Shown: one piece after another, positions 1 to 11,120 of the stretch | Numbering within the stretch: position 1 is the first letter of the stretch | Layout of the letters: every line of letters begins with the position of its first letter | Assembly: GCA_028583685.1 (NCBI GenBank) | Contig: JAMXIF010001210.1 | Coordinates: 11,210,170 to 11,274,169 of the forward strand | Reading direction: 5' to 3' | Source: Petaurus breviceps papuanus | Lineage: Eukaryota; Chordata; Mammalia; Diprotodontia; Petauridae | DNA length: 64,000 nucleotides | The notes under the pieces: model-generated | Databases searched by the model: none | What the model was told of the DNA's origin: nothing | Seen by the model: the letters and a program-made list of their open reading frames with translations, nothing else | Translations under genes and position numbers: made by a program

Positions 1-51
<51 letters not shown>

Positions 52-112
52 AAACTAGCCGTTAAGTGACCTTGGGCAAGTCACTTAATCCCAATTGACC
101 TCCCCCCCAAAT
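1..112 (+). repeat. CORE-SINE 3' part with internal (AC)n microsatellite
   Basis: The window opens in a pure AC repeat (1-49). It is followed by a SINE core/tail: a GTGACCTTGGGCAAG-type motif near 68-82, then a CCAATTGCC-like end and an A-rich tail at about 108-117. The same core occurs in the SINEs at 5755, 11121 and 16777. The head lies outside the window. The microsatellite sits where other copies have the short ACTTAGCACAC/ACACTTAC stretch, so it probably grew from within the SINE. Confidence 0.7.
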
Positions 113-130
113 AAATATTCTAGGGCTTTG

Positions 131-521
131 TGTTGTGCATAAAAGGAGCAAGACAGAAGGTCCCTAAGATTAAAATTGGAAGTGGATTTTATTGCCGTGG
201 GATGGCTGGGGTCACATACCCAAATCAGACAGTAACTTGGCATGAACAATATGCTGGTTTTTAAAGAGATTATAATAGTCTGGTTACGTAAGCTGAAACT
301 ATAATCAGTGATTGGTCAGTGTATATTTGAATTTTATGGCATTTTTTTCCTAGACTGAACCCCCCCACTCATGGGTCAATTAGGGGAGCGAAAGAAGGGG
401 TAAAGGTTATGCTAAAATGCCTGCTTACAGATCAATGGAAGGGAAGGGAAGGGTAAAAGTTATGCCAAAATGCCTGCTTACAGACCAATTAAGGGAAGGG
501 AAGGTGAGGTTGTGCCCAACA
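131..521 (-). mobile_element. Solo LTR of an endogenous retrovirus (class I-like)
   Basis: This is a 391-bp block with TG...CA ends. Read on the minus strand it begins TGTTGGGCAC and ends GTGCACAACA-like, so the ends form a short imperfect inverted repeat. It is flanked by perfect 4-bp target duplications TTTG (127-130 and 522-525). A minus-strand polyadenylation signal (CAATAAAA) lies about 65 bp from its 3' end. Near the 5' end, two tandem copies of a roughly 55-bp unit (about 400-500) look like U3 repeats. No internal retroviral region is attached, so it is a fossil solo LTR. A 4-bp TSD suggests a gammaretrovirus-like class I source (inference). Confidence 0.75.
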
Positions 522-525
522 TTTG

Positions 526-869
526 TATATTACATATAATACAATATCATCCATTGACACAGGTTTTTGGAGTGTGTTATATTATATAGGTGGAAAGACA
601 TTATCTCAAGGAACAGATAATGAGTTGTGGATATCATATCCTTTAAGTAGCAGGCTGGCAACCACATTATGATTATTTTTTTCTGCCCACAATCACACAT
701 GAAAATAATTAGCTAAGGTGGGTGTACTTAATTTTCATGTGGGTCATGGACCTCTTTGCTAATGTGGTGAAGATTATAAATGCCTTCTCAGAATAATATT
801 TTTAAAAGCATCAAATAAAATATGTGAGATTACAAAAAAAGTCACTTACATTCAGATACAAGTATCTAA

Positions 870-909
<40 letters not shown>

Positions 910-1285
910 ATGAGTTCATGGACTCCAGGTTAAGAACCCCTAGGATAAACTGTAGAAGAGTGTCGATCTGTAGCAGTGGAGAGAATATGCAAGGGTCTTT
1001 AAAACCTTGAAGTACATATGCATATATTAGTACATTTTATTTACATATGTGTCTATAAAGAGGAGAAAAGGGGAGAGGAGAGAAATTGTTATAGTCTTCT
1101 TAGCTTGGAATGTTCCTCAGAGCTCTTTATCAAATTGTAGTGAGCCATAAGATGCATGAAGGCCAGACATGAGGTTTTCTCCTCTTTTTTTGCTGAATAA
1201 AGCAAGAGAGGAGATGACACACTGGTGAAGATAGTCCACACAATCATGAAAGCAAGAATTGTCCCTATAATTTTTAACAATAACC
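526..1285. other. Non-genic sequence with (TG)n microsatellite
   Basis: No supported gene. AT-rich unique sequence. A pure TG dinucleotide repeat occupies 871-908. A purine-rich GAGGAGAAAAGG stretch lies near 1060-1085. Confidence 0.6.
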
Positions 1286-1287
1286 AG

Positions 1288-1547
1288 GCCGTATTGTTGC
1301 TGCTCAGGCATTTTTCAGTTGTGGCTGACTCTTTGGGACCCCACTTGGAGTTCTTGGCAGAGATACTGGAATGGTTTGCCATTTCCTTTTCTAGCTCATT
1401 TTACAATTGAGGAAACTGAGAAAAACAGGGTTAAGTGCCTTGCCCAGGGTTAAACAATTTAAGTGTCTGAGGCTGAATTTGAACTCAGGAGAATGAGTCT
1501 TCCTGACTCTAGGCTTGGCACTCTAGCCACTGTGCCACCTAAATTTC
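1288..1547 (-). repeat. Marsupial tRNA-derived CORE-SINE, long-tail type
   Basis: Read on the minus strand, this has a tRNA-like head (GGTGGCACAGTGGCTAGAG, about 1540), then GAGTCAGGAAGACTC and a box B-like GAGTTCAAATTC. A CORE-like segment follows (CAGTTTCCTCAATTGTAAAATG). The long 3' tail reads AAATGGCAAACCATTCCAGTATCTCTGCCAAGAA in two parts and ends GACTGAAAAATGCCTGAGC-like. The same architecture recurs at 10388 and 11121. Divergence is moderate, so it is old. Confidence 0.8.
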
Positions 1548-3700
1548 ATAAGAACCCTCAAAATACTCAACAGACAAATATCCAAAAATTTATCAACTGG
1601 GAACAGATTATATTTTAATAGCGTAACAAGGAAAAAGATGTTTGATTTATCTTAATGGCATGATTTTGATTACTGGCTTTCAGCTTCAATTTATTGCCAA
1701 ATTCCAGCATAGGATCATCCTTATTTCTATTAGATTGATTAAAAGATTAAGGCAGATAAGGCAGTCTCCTTTTATTTTTTTTTTAAATAAATATTTCTTT
1801 GGATTTTTTTTTTTGGTTGTAAGATGTTTTTTTTTTTTTAATTGGCTTTACCTAGTATAAAAACCATTCTGCTTTAGATAGAAGATTCTTCATTTTAAAT
1901 AATTCAGTTTTCTAATATATCCAGGGAATTTTTATCCTTACATCAGTCTCCTGCTGCCATGACCATACTGGAAATGGAGAAATGCTCCTCATAGATTTTA
2001 ATATAGGAAATGGTTCTTACAAGGTTTTCATTTAACAAAGAACCCTCCACCCTCTCCCACCCTCACAGCGGTATTTTTTTTTCTCAGATGTGGGGTATTT
2101 TGTATTAAAGAGCTAGGTCTCTCAAAGGTAAGTACTCTTGGTTTGTGATGCTTCACAATTTTTTTGGCCCACAAAATGAAGATGCATGTAGCCACATGAC
2201 TGGACTCAATATGAGATAGTGAGAATGGGGGTGGGGAGGGAAGGAAGGAAACTTTGAAAAAATAGTGAGAATGGGGGTGGGGGGGAAAGGAAGAAAACTG
2301 AAAAAACAACCTGTGAAATCTTGATTTTTGGCACCACTTTCATCAGCATTAATCTTATAAAATTCCTTGGAAGTGTTCAGGTGGTTGATATGGCTAAAGA
2401 AAAGTAGAAAAATCTTCTAGAGAGATTCCCATGTGTTTTTATTGAAGGTCTTTGTTCTTTTATCATTATCGTTAATATTAAAATATATTTTATATCAACT
2501 ACGATGGATATTCTACAGAAGAAGACTGTGCCAAACTACCTTAGGGGACTAAAGTTACTTTGGCAAATAGTGGTAGAATCATGAAAGGGTTATGATGACT
2601 TCTGCTTAATTTCACCATCCGCTACAACAGCAGAAAGTTTCATATAATTGCAAATAACTTTTTTTAAACATGTAGCCAAGAAGAAAAACAGTTTAATTAA
2701 AATGTGGGCTTGCAATCTTTAAGAAACTTCAATAAGTGAAACCTCCATTGCTAAGCAACATAATTTTTATTTAAAGGGAAATTGGCCACAAGAAAATGCT
2801 GCTATTATTTTCATTGTGGGTAAAGATGCTCATCTCTAAGGTCTTTCATGGCTAGGTCATTCTATGACTTTATTATTCTCTGATGATACCAGGACAACGG
2901 AAGCAGCCCCTCTGGGAATGAATATGTGGCTATTCTTTAAAGACTGGCTGTAGGATGGAAGTTGAGAGGCCTTGGAATCTATTTAAATAGGCCCCACTGT
3001 TAAGATAAACAGTTTTTCTGGTCATGCAAATTCTAAAAGATTAAAAGAACCCTCCTGATTACTCAGCTTTTCAAATTAGGCTTAATTAGATTTTTAAATT
3101 AGTTCCTTGCCTAATAAAAAATGAAGTAGCAGAAGGAAAAATTTTACTTAATGGTATGGATAAAAGCCCCTTCATAAATAGTGTATTTCAATTGATGTTT
3201 ATCTATGGTAAGGAAATAAAATGTTTATTAAAGCACAAAAAGGAAAAGTAGAACCCCCAATTTAACAGCATCACATTCTCTTTGGGGACTTCTACAGAAC
3301 AAAAACAGGCTTAAGTAACTCTCAGAACTAACAGGAAGTTAATAGTGCCTATCTCAATAGGTGGGTCCCATTCATATTCAATAATATACTAAAAGCAATT
3401 GTCAACAGGACATTTGCATTCAATAGGACTTCTGATACCTCATAAGAAAATATTTCTTTACTAATTCTCTCAGTTACCATTTGAAGTAAATATATATTTT
3501 ATAGTTACTTTATTAGGAGTAAGTTAATTTGACTACCTGTAAGAATTAACAGGAGATAAAAGGTGAAAAAGTAGAATTACTGGGAGGGGGGAGAATCCTT
3601 TCTCTTTGTATTGGACTATATTTTATTCTATTCAATTTCATTTGTTCATTCAGCAAATACTTATTAAGAAATTATGGAGGGAGGTAAAAATAAAACCAAA
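1548..3700. other. AT-rich non-genic stretch
   Basis: No ORF, RNA or clear repeat boundary is seen. It contains homopolymer T runs (1770-1840) and a G-rich GGGGGTGGGG pair near 2228 and 2273 (a short local duplication of AATAGTGAGAATGGGGGTGGG). A TAAT-rich block near 3060-3130 could be conserved non-coding DNA, which I cannot test here. Confidence 0.5.
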
Positions 3701-3704
3701 ATAG

Positions 3705-6375
3705 TAAAGGCAGGGACTCGCCTGAGCTCCCCTTCCAAAAAAAAATTCCTTCAAAACATCCTTAAATAAAAGATGGAATGAAACAAATTTCCATTCAAAA
3801 ACAACTTAGAAGATTGGCAGGAAAGATCTGTTGCACCAGGGTGAGTGAGGCGCACAGTTCAGCTGTAGGTCACATCAGCCCAAACCAGGCCCCAACAAAC
3901 CAGCAACAGAACTTGGGGGAACCAAATCAGTGGCAGCCATGGCAGTTTCCAGAACTGTCAGCCCACAAATGGTAAGGAGATCAGACAATGTGTCAGGAGG
4001 AGATTTACAAGGGTCCTTCTCCTGGAACCAGGGGCAGGACTCTTGCATTGTCTATACTTGGATCTGGGTCACAGTTCTGGGTCTCAGTTACAGGTTTGAA
4101 AAAGTGCTTGTGTTTGCTCACAAACTAGTGCACAATATAGAAGAGTAGTAAACACACTTCTCCCTAAATCATACCACCTCGGAAATGACAAAAACCTACA
4201 GTTTCCCAAAATTACCTCTGAAAACAGCTGCACAAAAACCCTGCAGTTTGGTTCAGTGTCCCCTTGACTTAAGAAGCAGAGCCCCACTTTAACATAGAAT
4301 TAAAAGTCAAGAAATGGGCTGGAAAATGAGCAAACAGAAAAAAAAATTCTGATCATAGAAAGTTACTATGGTGACAAGGAAGATCAAAACATACACTCAA
4401 AAGAAGATAACAAAGTTGTCTTCCTGTATATGATATTGGAGGGCAAAAGATCTGAGATTACAACCAAGAATTACTTACCTGACAAAACTGAGGATAATCC
4501 TTAAGGGGGGGAAATGGACATTCAATAGAGGACTTTCAAGCATTCTTGATGGAAAAACCAGAGTTGAATAGAAAATTTGACTTTCAAATACAAGATGCAA
4601 AAGAAGCATAAAAAGGCAAACAGGAAAGAGAAATCATAAGGGATTCACTAAGTTAAACTGATTATATTCCTACATGGGAAAATGGTATTTATAGCTCTTC
4701 AAAATATTCTCATTATTAGAGAAATTAGAAGAAGCATACATAGACAGAAAGCAGATGTGTGAGTTGAATGTGATGTTATGCTTACCTAAAAAATAAATTT
4801 AAGGGATGAAAAGGAAGAATGAACTGGGAGAAGGAGAAAGGGAGAGGTAGGATGGGATGAATTATCTGAAATAAAAGAGCTCAGAAAGAGTTTTTACAGT
4901 GCAGGGGAAAATGGATGAAGCCGGATGGGAGCACATGAATCTCACTCTCATCAGAACTGGTTCAAAGAAGGAATAATATACACACTCAGTTGGGTGGAGA
5001 AATCTGTCTTACCATACAGGAAAGTAGGAAGGGAAGGGGATAAGAGAAGCAGGAAACTGATAGAAGGAAGGGCAGTTTAGGGGAGGTAAAAATCAGAAGC
5101 AAAACACTTTTGAGAATGAAAGGGGTAAAAGGAGAGACAGAGTAAGCTGGGGAAAATAGGATGAAATGAAATACATAGTTGGTAATCATTACTATAAAAT
5201 AAATTTTCTACTGTGAGTTTCTCTGAAAAAGACTTTGTTTCTCAAACATATAGAAAACTGAGTCAAATTTATAGAAATAAGTCATCCTTCAATTGATAGT
5301 CCAAGGATATGAATGAGAGGTTTTTAGACAAACTAATCAAAACTATCTATAGTCAAATGAAAAAAAAAACTACTTTTGATGAGAAAAAGGCAAATTAAAA
5401 CAGCTCTGAGCTACTACCTCACACCTGTCGAATTTTAAAACACTATTGTGCTATTGGTACTATTGGTGAAATTGTATACTGATTCAACCATTCTGGAGAG
5501 TAATTTGGAACTAGACCCAAAGGACTAAAAAGTCATGCATATCCTTTGACCAAGCAATATCATACTTGGTCTCTATCCCAAAGAGATAAAAACATAAAGG
5601 GAAAGTGCCTATGTGTACAAAAATATTTATAGCAGCTCTTTTAGTGGTGGTAAAGAATTGGAAATTCAGGACATGTCCATCAATTGGGGAATGGCTGAAC
5701 AAGTTGTATATGATATGTGATGGAACACTATTCTGCTTTAAAAAATGATAGGTGTGGGGTGGCTAGGTGGAGCAGTTAGTAAAGTGCCAGCACACTTAAG
5801 AAACACATACAAAAAAACCTAGCTGTGTGACCTTGGGCAAGTTACTTAACTCCAATTGCCCTCCCAAAAAATTAAATAAATAAATAAATAATGATAGGTG
5901 AGATGCTCTCAGAAAAACATGAAAAGACTTACATGAACTGATGCAATGTGAAATGAGCAAAATTAGGATAACATTGTACACAGTAATAGTAACATTGTAT
6001 GATGATCTACTATGAATAACTTAGTTTTTTCTCAGCAATAAAATGATCCAAGATAATTCTGTAGAACTTATGATGAAATGTGCTGTCCATCTCCAATGAA
6101 AGAACTAAAATATCTTGAATGCAAGTCAAAGACACTTTTTGTTAACTTTATTTTTCTTGAGTTTTTTGTCTGTTTTCTTTCATAATGTGACTTACATGCA
6201 AACGTGTTTTTCATGTCTACACACATATAACCTATGTAAAATTGCTTGCCTTCTCAATGAGGGGAGAGCAGAAGTGGGGGAGAATTTGGAACTCAAAATT
6301 TGAGAGAAAAAAAAGAATGTTAAAATTGTTTTTACTTGTTAATTGGAAAAAATAGAATATTAAATAAAATCTTTT
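3705..6375 (+). mobile_element. Old L1 with most of ORF2 missing
   Basis: The left part (about 3705-4300) matches the 5' untranslated region of the HAL1/L1 copies at 37736 and 60342, for example the GGCAGTTTCCAGAACTGTCA stretch near 3942. Positions 4380-4640 encode the end of ORF1 (LMEKPELNRKFDFQIQDAKEA-like). Positions 4800-5190 are the purine-rich tail region. From about 5200 the sequence jumps to the C-terminal end of L1 ORF2 (ASDKGLISKIY region, then KNWKFRTCPSIGEWLNKLY-like at 5650) and continues into an L1 3' end (to about 6375). About 3 kb of ORF2, including the endonuclease and reverse transcriptase, is absent. Many stops make it clearly dead. It is interrupted by the SINE at 5755-5889. 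Confidence 0.75.
5755..5889 (+). repeat. CORE-SINE inserted in the old L1
   Basis: A short SINE with head TGGGGTGGCTAGGTGGAGCAG, core GTGTGACCTTGGGCAAGTTA, end CCAATTGCC and an (AAAT)n tail. It is flanked by perfect 11-bp TSDs AATGATAGGTG (5744-5754 and 5890-5900), so the insertion limits are exact. It lies in the ORF2 C-terminal/3' part of the L1 and is therefore younger than it. Confidence 0.88.
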
Positions 6376-6423
6376 TAAAAAGAATAAAAGACGGCCAGAA
6401 GCGCAGGGAAGGAGAGTCGCCTG

Positions 6424-6452
6424 TTTCCTGCCTCAACAGTGCTTGAACCGAA
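6424..6452 (+). promoter_or_regulatory. Fossil iron-responsive element of FTH1 5' UTR
   Basis: The sequence has the IRE hallmarks: a CAGTGC apical loop (6437-6442), an upstream TTTCCTGC arm with the bulged C, and a GCTTGAACCGAA downstream arm. In functional ferritin mRNA, IRP1/2 bind this hairpin and block translation when iron is low. Here it is a passenger of a dead retrocopy. Confidence 0.8.
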
Positions 6453-6689
6453 CCCGCTGCTTGATTCCTGGCCAGAGCCACCCTTAGCCACCTCTTCACC
6501 TTCACCTTCACTAACCAACAATTCTTCTGTCCAGCAGCAGCCGACCCTGGCCGTCGCCTCTGTCGCCTCCGCTGCAGCCAAGGCTTTCGTCGCAGCCTCC
6601 GCCATGACCACTTCGTGCCCCTCTCAGGTGTGGCAGAACTACCACCAGGACTCGGAGGCTGCCATCAACAAGCAGATCAACCCGGAGCT

Positions 6690-7906
6690 TGTGATAGTAA
6701 TGGCAATTAAAGATTCCCCTGTATTGGCTTGGTTTTCAAATTGATTGTGTTAAAACCCAGAGTTTGTTAATCCCACCTGTGGGATGGGCTTGTTGATGTG
6801 AAAAGAAAGTCCTGAACTGGGAGGAGCTGGTGACGTAGATTTTGGAGAGACACTAGAGAGAGGCGGAAGATTTTTTTTTGGAAGCAGCACCTCGTGGAGA
6901 GAGAGAGAGACTAAGAGGATTGCTGGTGGCCGCTTTGAATTGCCCTGGACTTTTGAGACCTGCCCCCTGAGCTGCCAAGGACTGAGGAGACATGGCTGTT
7001 TTGCTGGTACTTTGTCTGTCTGTTTTGATGTTATTTTGCCAGATTTGTCCACTGGTGAAAGACTGTCCTGTTGAAGAAGTCCTGGAACCTGGCATTTGGT
7101 TAAGAAGGCCTGAGACTGTCCTGCAGACAGAGAGTGAATACTGTCCACTGGTGAGGGACAGTACTGTTGTTGCAGGGGTCTGGAGACTGTCCTGCAGACA
7201 GAATGAATACTGTCCACTGGTGAGGGACAGTACTGTTGTTGCAGGGGTCTGGGAGCCTTTCTGTTGGTTCAGAAGCCCTGAAGAAGGATTTTCTTGTTGT
7301 ATGTTTACAGAAATCCTGGGAGAGGGCTTTGCTAATGTGTTCAGGGGTTCTAGGGCTGTTCTACAGACAGAGGATAAATTCATGAAGGGACTGGCAATGT
7401 ATCTTATGGCCTTGCTAAGCCTTGTCTCTCCAGGAACTAAGATTGCTGAGAACTTGCCTCGTGTCAAGATGAAGAAAAGACCTCCATTTGGGTATTAAGT
7501 GCTGTGTTTAAACTTGATGTAACTCTGGGGTAGATTCAATTGTGATCCAGGGATGGGGAACTTTTGACCTTTTGGTGTTCTATGGTTGAGCAAATGAATG
7601 TATTTTACTTATGTTTGGAAACTAATCTCCATTTGAGAAGAGGGGCTTTGTGGTGGACTTAATTAAGGTATAGCCTAGGGGTGGAGAAGTATTTGGAACA
7701 GAGACTTTGTAATTGATTGAATGATTGGAAAGTCCTGGGGTGGGGTAGGCCTTGGAGATTATTTAATCACACTTAGTAAATGCTGTATTTTGAATGATGT
7801 CATGTTTTGATCTTCTCTGTTCTGGGTTTGTTACTGAATAAAATAGAGAGCACCTATGCTGGTATTTTGAACCTGGGAAGTTGCCTTCCCTTGGCATTAC
7901 ATTACA
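6690..7906 (+). mobile_element. Solo LTR of an endogenous retrovirus inside FTH1 pseudogene
   Basis: A 1,217-bp block with TGTGATAGTAATGGCA at its start and TGGCATTACATTACA at its end (imperfect terminal inverted repeat). Perfect 5-bp target duplications GAGCT (6685-6689 and 7907-7911) interrupt the ferritin reading frame cleanly. The AATAAA at 7837-7842, about 65 bp from the 3' end, sets plus orientation. A roughly 68-bp unit is tandemly repeated (about 7112-7181 and 7183-7250). No retroviral genes are attached. The 5-bp TSD fits an ERVL-like class III or related source (inference). A homologous LTR lies at 26561-27830 on the other strand. It is younger than the FTH1 retrocopy. Confidence 0.88.
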
Positions 7907-8549
7907 GAGCTCTACGCCTCCTACGTCTACCTCTCCATGTCCTACTACTTTGACCGCGATGACGTGGCGGTCAAGAACTTGGCCAAGTACTTCCTGCAGC
8001 AGTCGCAGGAGGAGCGCGAGCACCCCAAGAAGCTGATGAAGCTGTAGATCCAGTGCAGCGGCCTCATCTTCCTGCAGGACATCTAGAAACCCGACCGTGA
8101 TGACTGGGAGAGCAGGCTCAATGCAACGGAATGTGCTCTGCACCTGGGGAAAAATGTCTATCAGTCGTTACTGGAATTGCACAAGCTGACAACTGACACG
8201 AATGACCCCCATTTATATGATTTCATGGAAACCCTCTACCTGGACAAACAGGTCAAGTCCATTAAACAGCTGAGTGATCACGTAACCAACCTGCGCAAGA
8301 TGGGGGCCCTGATTTTGTCATGGCGGAATATCTTTTTGACAAGCACACCCTTGGAGACCGTGACAACGAGAGCTAAGCCACACCTGGCTTCCCCCACACC
8401 TGGGAACAGTTGTCGCCACTCCTACTGTCTTTCAGTGCATGCATATTTTGGTTATCTGACCTTTGCATAATCTGTACCAAAAAACTACTACCATTTACAT
8501 CCCAATAAAGTGACTTGGTACTGATGAAAAAAAGAAGAAAAAGGAAAAA

Positions 8550-9364
8550 GTACAACTAAGGGGATCAGGCTCTTTCATATATAGAGATCAACGTATTAAT
8601 GAATTGTTTCAATCAAGTAATCAGCAAGTATCAATTAAGTGCTTGCTATATGCCAGATATTAGGCTGGAGGGACCTTTGTTTTGAGTTGCTTTCCCAAAT
8701 GTGGTCACCAGTTACGTGATTGTCCTCACTACTGCTATATTCTCCTCTAATATGACTAATAGAATGCACACTCCTTGGACTGAGAGTTGCTGGATATGTT
8801 TCTCTGTAAATAACTAACTGCCCTTTCCTGTCCCCTCTTACTGGGATCAAACTGAGAATAGAATCAAAATCAACAGCTTGGTCTAACTTGTTCTTCCATG
8901 ATGAAGGGGGGAAAAAAAGGTAGAGGACTCCAATTCTAAAACTGCTCAGTTAACTGATTCAGGATACTTAGTTCCATAATATGTTAATTACAAGGTAATT
9001 TTCAATTACCAGTTCATGAAGCAGATTTATTTGATCTCATAAAAACAATTCCCACAAACAAACTACTTAAATAGTTACTCAAAACCTTAACGGATTCTTG
9101 GAATATGGAACGGAATATCAGGAACAAGTAAACACTCACTTTTCAATACTAAGGTGCTTTAATACTATGCTAATACTTTCCACAAACTAATTCTGAAGTT
9201 AAATTTAGCTCTTACACTTCAGTAGTAAGGAAGCTTTTTTTTTTGTAAAGGAAGCAATAAAACTCATTGAAAAATCAATTCTTGATAAATATTCATAACT
9301 GAAAAAGTTTTGATGATGAAACACTATTATGGAAACTTGATTGGGTGTTTAAAATTCAGAAACC
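8550..9364. other. Non-genic sequence with a short L2-like relic
   Basis: No gene seen. Positions 8600-8675 contain an AAGTGCTTGCTATATGCCAG-type motif that resembles the reverse complement of an L2 3' end. The rest is AT-rich unique sequence. Confidence 0.45.
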
Positions 9365-10098
9365 CTGTACAGGGAAAACTTCATTGGGATCTCTGTGAAC
9401 AAGGGGAACTAAATTGAATATACACTCCTCTGGGGGAAGTCTGGACTCTGTCATTCAGGCCAAAACCAGCCTCTAACCTATAGGTGTCCAGAGAGCAGCC
9501 TAGAGACAGGAGAGTCAGAACACAAACAGAAGTTTAATTAATTTCAGAGTAAGGAAAATGATACCCTCAGGTGGAAGCCCCTACCCCCTCCTAAGAAGGA
9601 GGGCTTAAGGCTGCTAAGGCTGGGGCTACTTATATAGATGAAAGGATTTGGTACACAGTACAACCATTCTTAAATTTTGAGATAGTTCTCATCATTAGTG
9701 TTTCTTGGGATAACACAGGTGTTTTAAGGTTCCATGGGAACAGTTATTGTCTCAAGTCTTGGGGGTCATGCCCACCCTGTGAGGCATGGAATCAGAGTTC
9801 TGTGATGGGAGCAGGAGTGCAGTGCCTGTCAGTGACATAGAACAGCATTGTGAATATGTGAATATGGATGATCCTGGGAAATAGGTGGAGCTAAATCCCT
9901 CAGTGAACACTTGGTCCAACTAATACACTTTGTCAAGTGGCGATATCATCCTGAACACAAAGGATTGTTATGTCAAGCTCAGGATGCAGCCTACTTTCTG
10001 GACCTTAGCTCTGGAAAACAGGGTATCTTCAAAATATCTTAACAACTCTGAAGTCTTCCTCAACTGAGGGGCACCATCCTTAGAGCTTTTTTGTCACA
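9365..10098 (-). mobile_element. LTR-like block, boundaries unproven
   Basis: Less AT-rich than its surroundings. Read on the minus strand it has TG near 10098 (TGTGACAAAA), a TATA-like CTATATAAG at about 9635, an ATTAAA polyadenylation-like signal at about 9530, and CA near 9367. This order (U3, TATA, polyA signal, short U5) is that of a retroviral LTR. I found no convincing target duplication, so the ends are approximate and another repeat class is possible. Fossil if real. Confidence 0.4.
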
Positions 10099-10387
10099 TG
10101 AAAAGAAATAAACAGGCATTTATTTTAAATTCTCAAAAAGCATTTAATAGCACCAAGAAACAATGAAACATTTAAAAGAATGCCAAAATAATTGGTCTTG
10201 GGAATTAAAGTAAATACAAGAACAATTTATCCAATAAGTACCATCTTGACAAAAACAAAAAGAAAAGAAATTAGGGTGTGCAGAACATTGTGCTAATTGT
10301 TGTGGAAGATAATTTTTGAGCTTACAGTATATTAAGGGTTGAGACACAAACATAGAAAATTATAATAGTTCAAGTGATGTGATAACT

Positions 10388-10642
10388 GTAATGTTGTTCA
10401 GTCATTTTTCAGTCATACCTAACTCTTCATGACATCATTTGGGATTTTCTTGGCAAAAATACTGGAGTGGTTTGCCATTTCCTCCTCCAGTCATTTTACA
10501 GATGGGGAAATGGAGGCAAAGAGATTTAAGTGACTTGCCCAGGATCACACAGTAAGAGCCTAAGCCAGATTTGAACTCTCAAAGAGGAGTTTTCCTAATT
10601 CCAAGCCTGGCACTCCAACCACTGCACCACCTAGTTACCCAG
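10388..10642 (-). repeat. Marsupial CORE-SINE, long-tail type
   Basis: Minus-strand copy of the family at 1288 and 11121. The head, GGTGGTGCAGTGGTTGGAGT-like, lies near 10635. The core CCATTTCCCCATCTGTAAAATG lies near 10500. The tail contains GGCAAACCACTCCAGTAT and ends near the GTTGTTCAG at 10393. Confidence 0.85.
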
Positions 10643-11120
10643 TTAAGTGTTATAGAGAGTTATAATGTATTATATGAGAGGTAACATAAGGGGTCTGTCC
10701 CTAGAATAGGGAAGATGGGTTCAAGTTCTGCCACCACCACACACTAACTGCTTTCTTCAAATCTTAGCTAAAGTGCCATTTTCTCTAAGAAGCCTTTCCT
10801 GATTCCCCTTCACCTTCTTTTTTTCCTTCTGAGATCATCATATAACTTGTTTGTATGTAGTTTGCATGTTGTCTCCCCCAATTAGACTCTGAGCTCCGTG
10901 AGAGAAGGCTGCTTTTCTGTGTATCTCCAGTCCTTATCAAAGTGCTACTTAGTGAATGTCTGTCTACTTGGATGACAAATCATTTTACTCCCTTATTGCC
11001 CTGAGCAACCATCTAGGACTATGAGTTGCACCAATGTTGTCGGCTTACCTTTGTGGAGGGAGCTTTCATGCTAGTACTTCTCCATATTGGCAAAATAATA
11101 GGTCAGGACCAAAATAAAAA
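10643..11120. other. Non-genic sequence
   Basis: No gene. A fragment at about 10730-10960 (TCTAAGAAGCCTTTCCTGATTC, then a TAGACTCTGAGCTCCGTGAG-like stretch) resembles an ancient L2-type 3' region, but I cannot fix its boundaries. Confidence 0.4.

Larger units (their letters stand above)
6391..8549 (+). pseudogene. Processed ferritin heavy chain (FTH1) pseudogene, split by an LTR
   Basis: An intronless FTH1 copy. The 5' UTR (6391-6603) keeps the iron-responsive element. The coding part starts at ATG 6604 ([20 protein letters not shown]...INPEL) and resumes at 7912 ([20 protein letters not shown]...). The coding pieces total 551 nt, against 552 nt for 183 codons plus stop. It is broken by TAG at 8045-8047, TAG at 8084-8086 and a net 1-nt frameshift near 8310-8322. 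The normal stop TAA is at 8374-8376, after a [14 protein letters not shown]-type end. The 3' UTR contains AATAAA (about 8504) and an A-rich tail (8526-8549), the marks of L1-mediated retroposition. Intact ferritin H is the ferroxidase subunit of the cytosolic iron store; this copy cannot make it. It landed in the A-rich 3' end of an old L1. A solo LTR occupies 6690-7906. Confidence 0.95.

Noticed and set aside
6853-7467. Minus-strand open frame of 204 codons (and 6750-7217)
   Set aside because: Shadow of the same LTR sequence on the opposite strand.
6992-7498. 168-codon open frame on the plus strand
   Set aside because: It lies entirely within a solo LTR, includes the tandem 68-bp repeat (giving a repeated peptide), and resembles no family I know; treated as chance.
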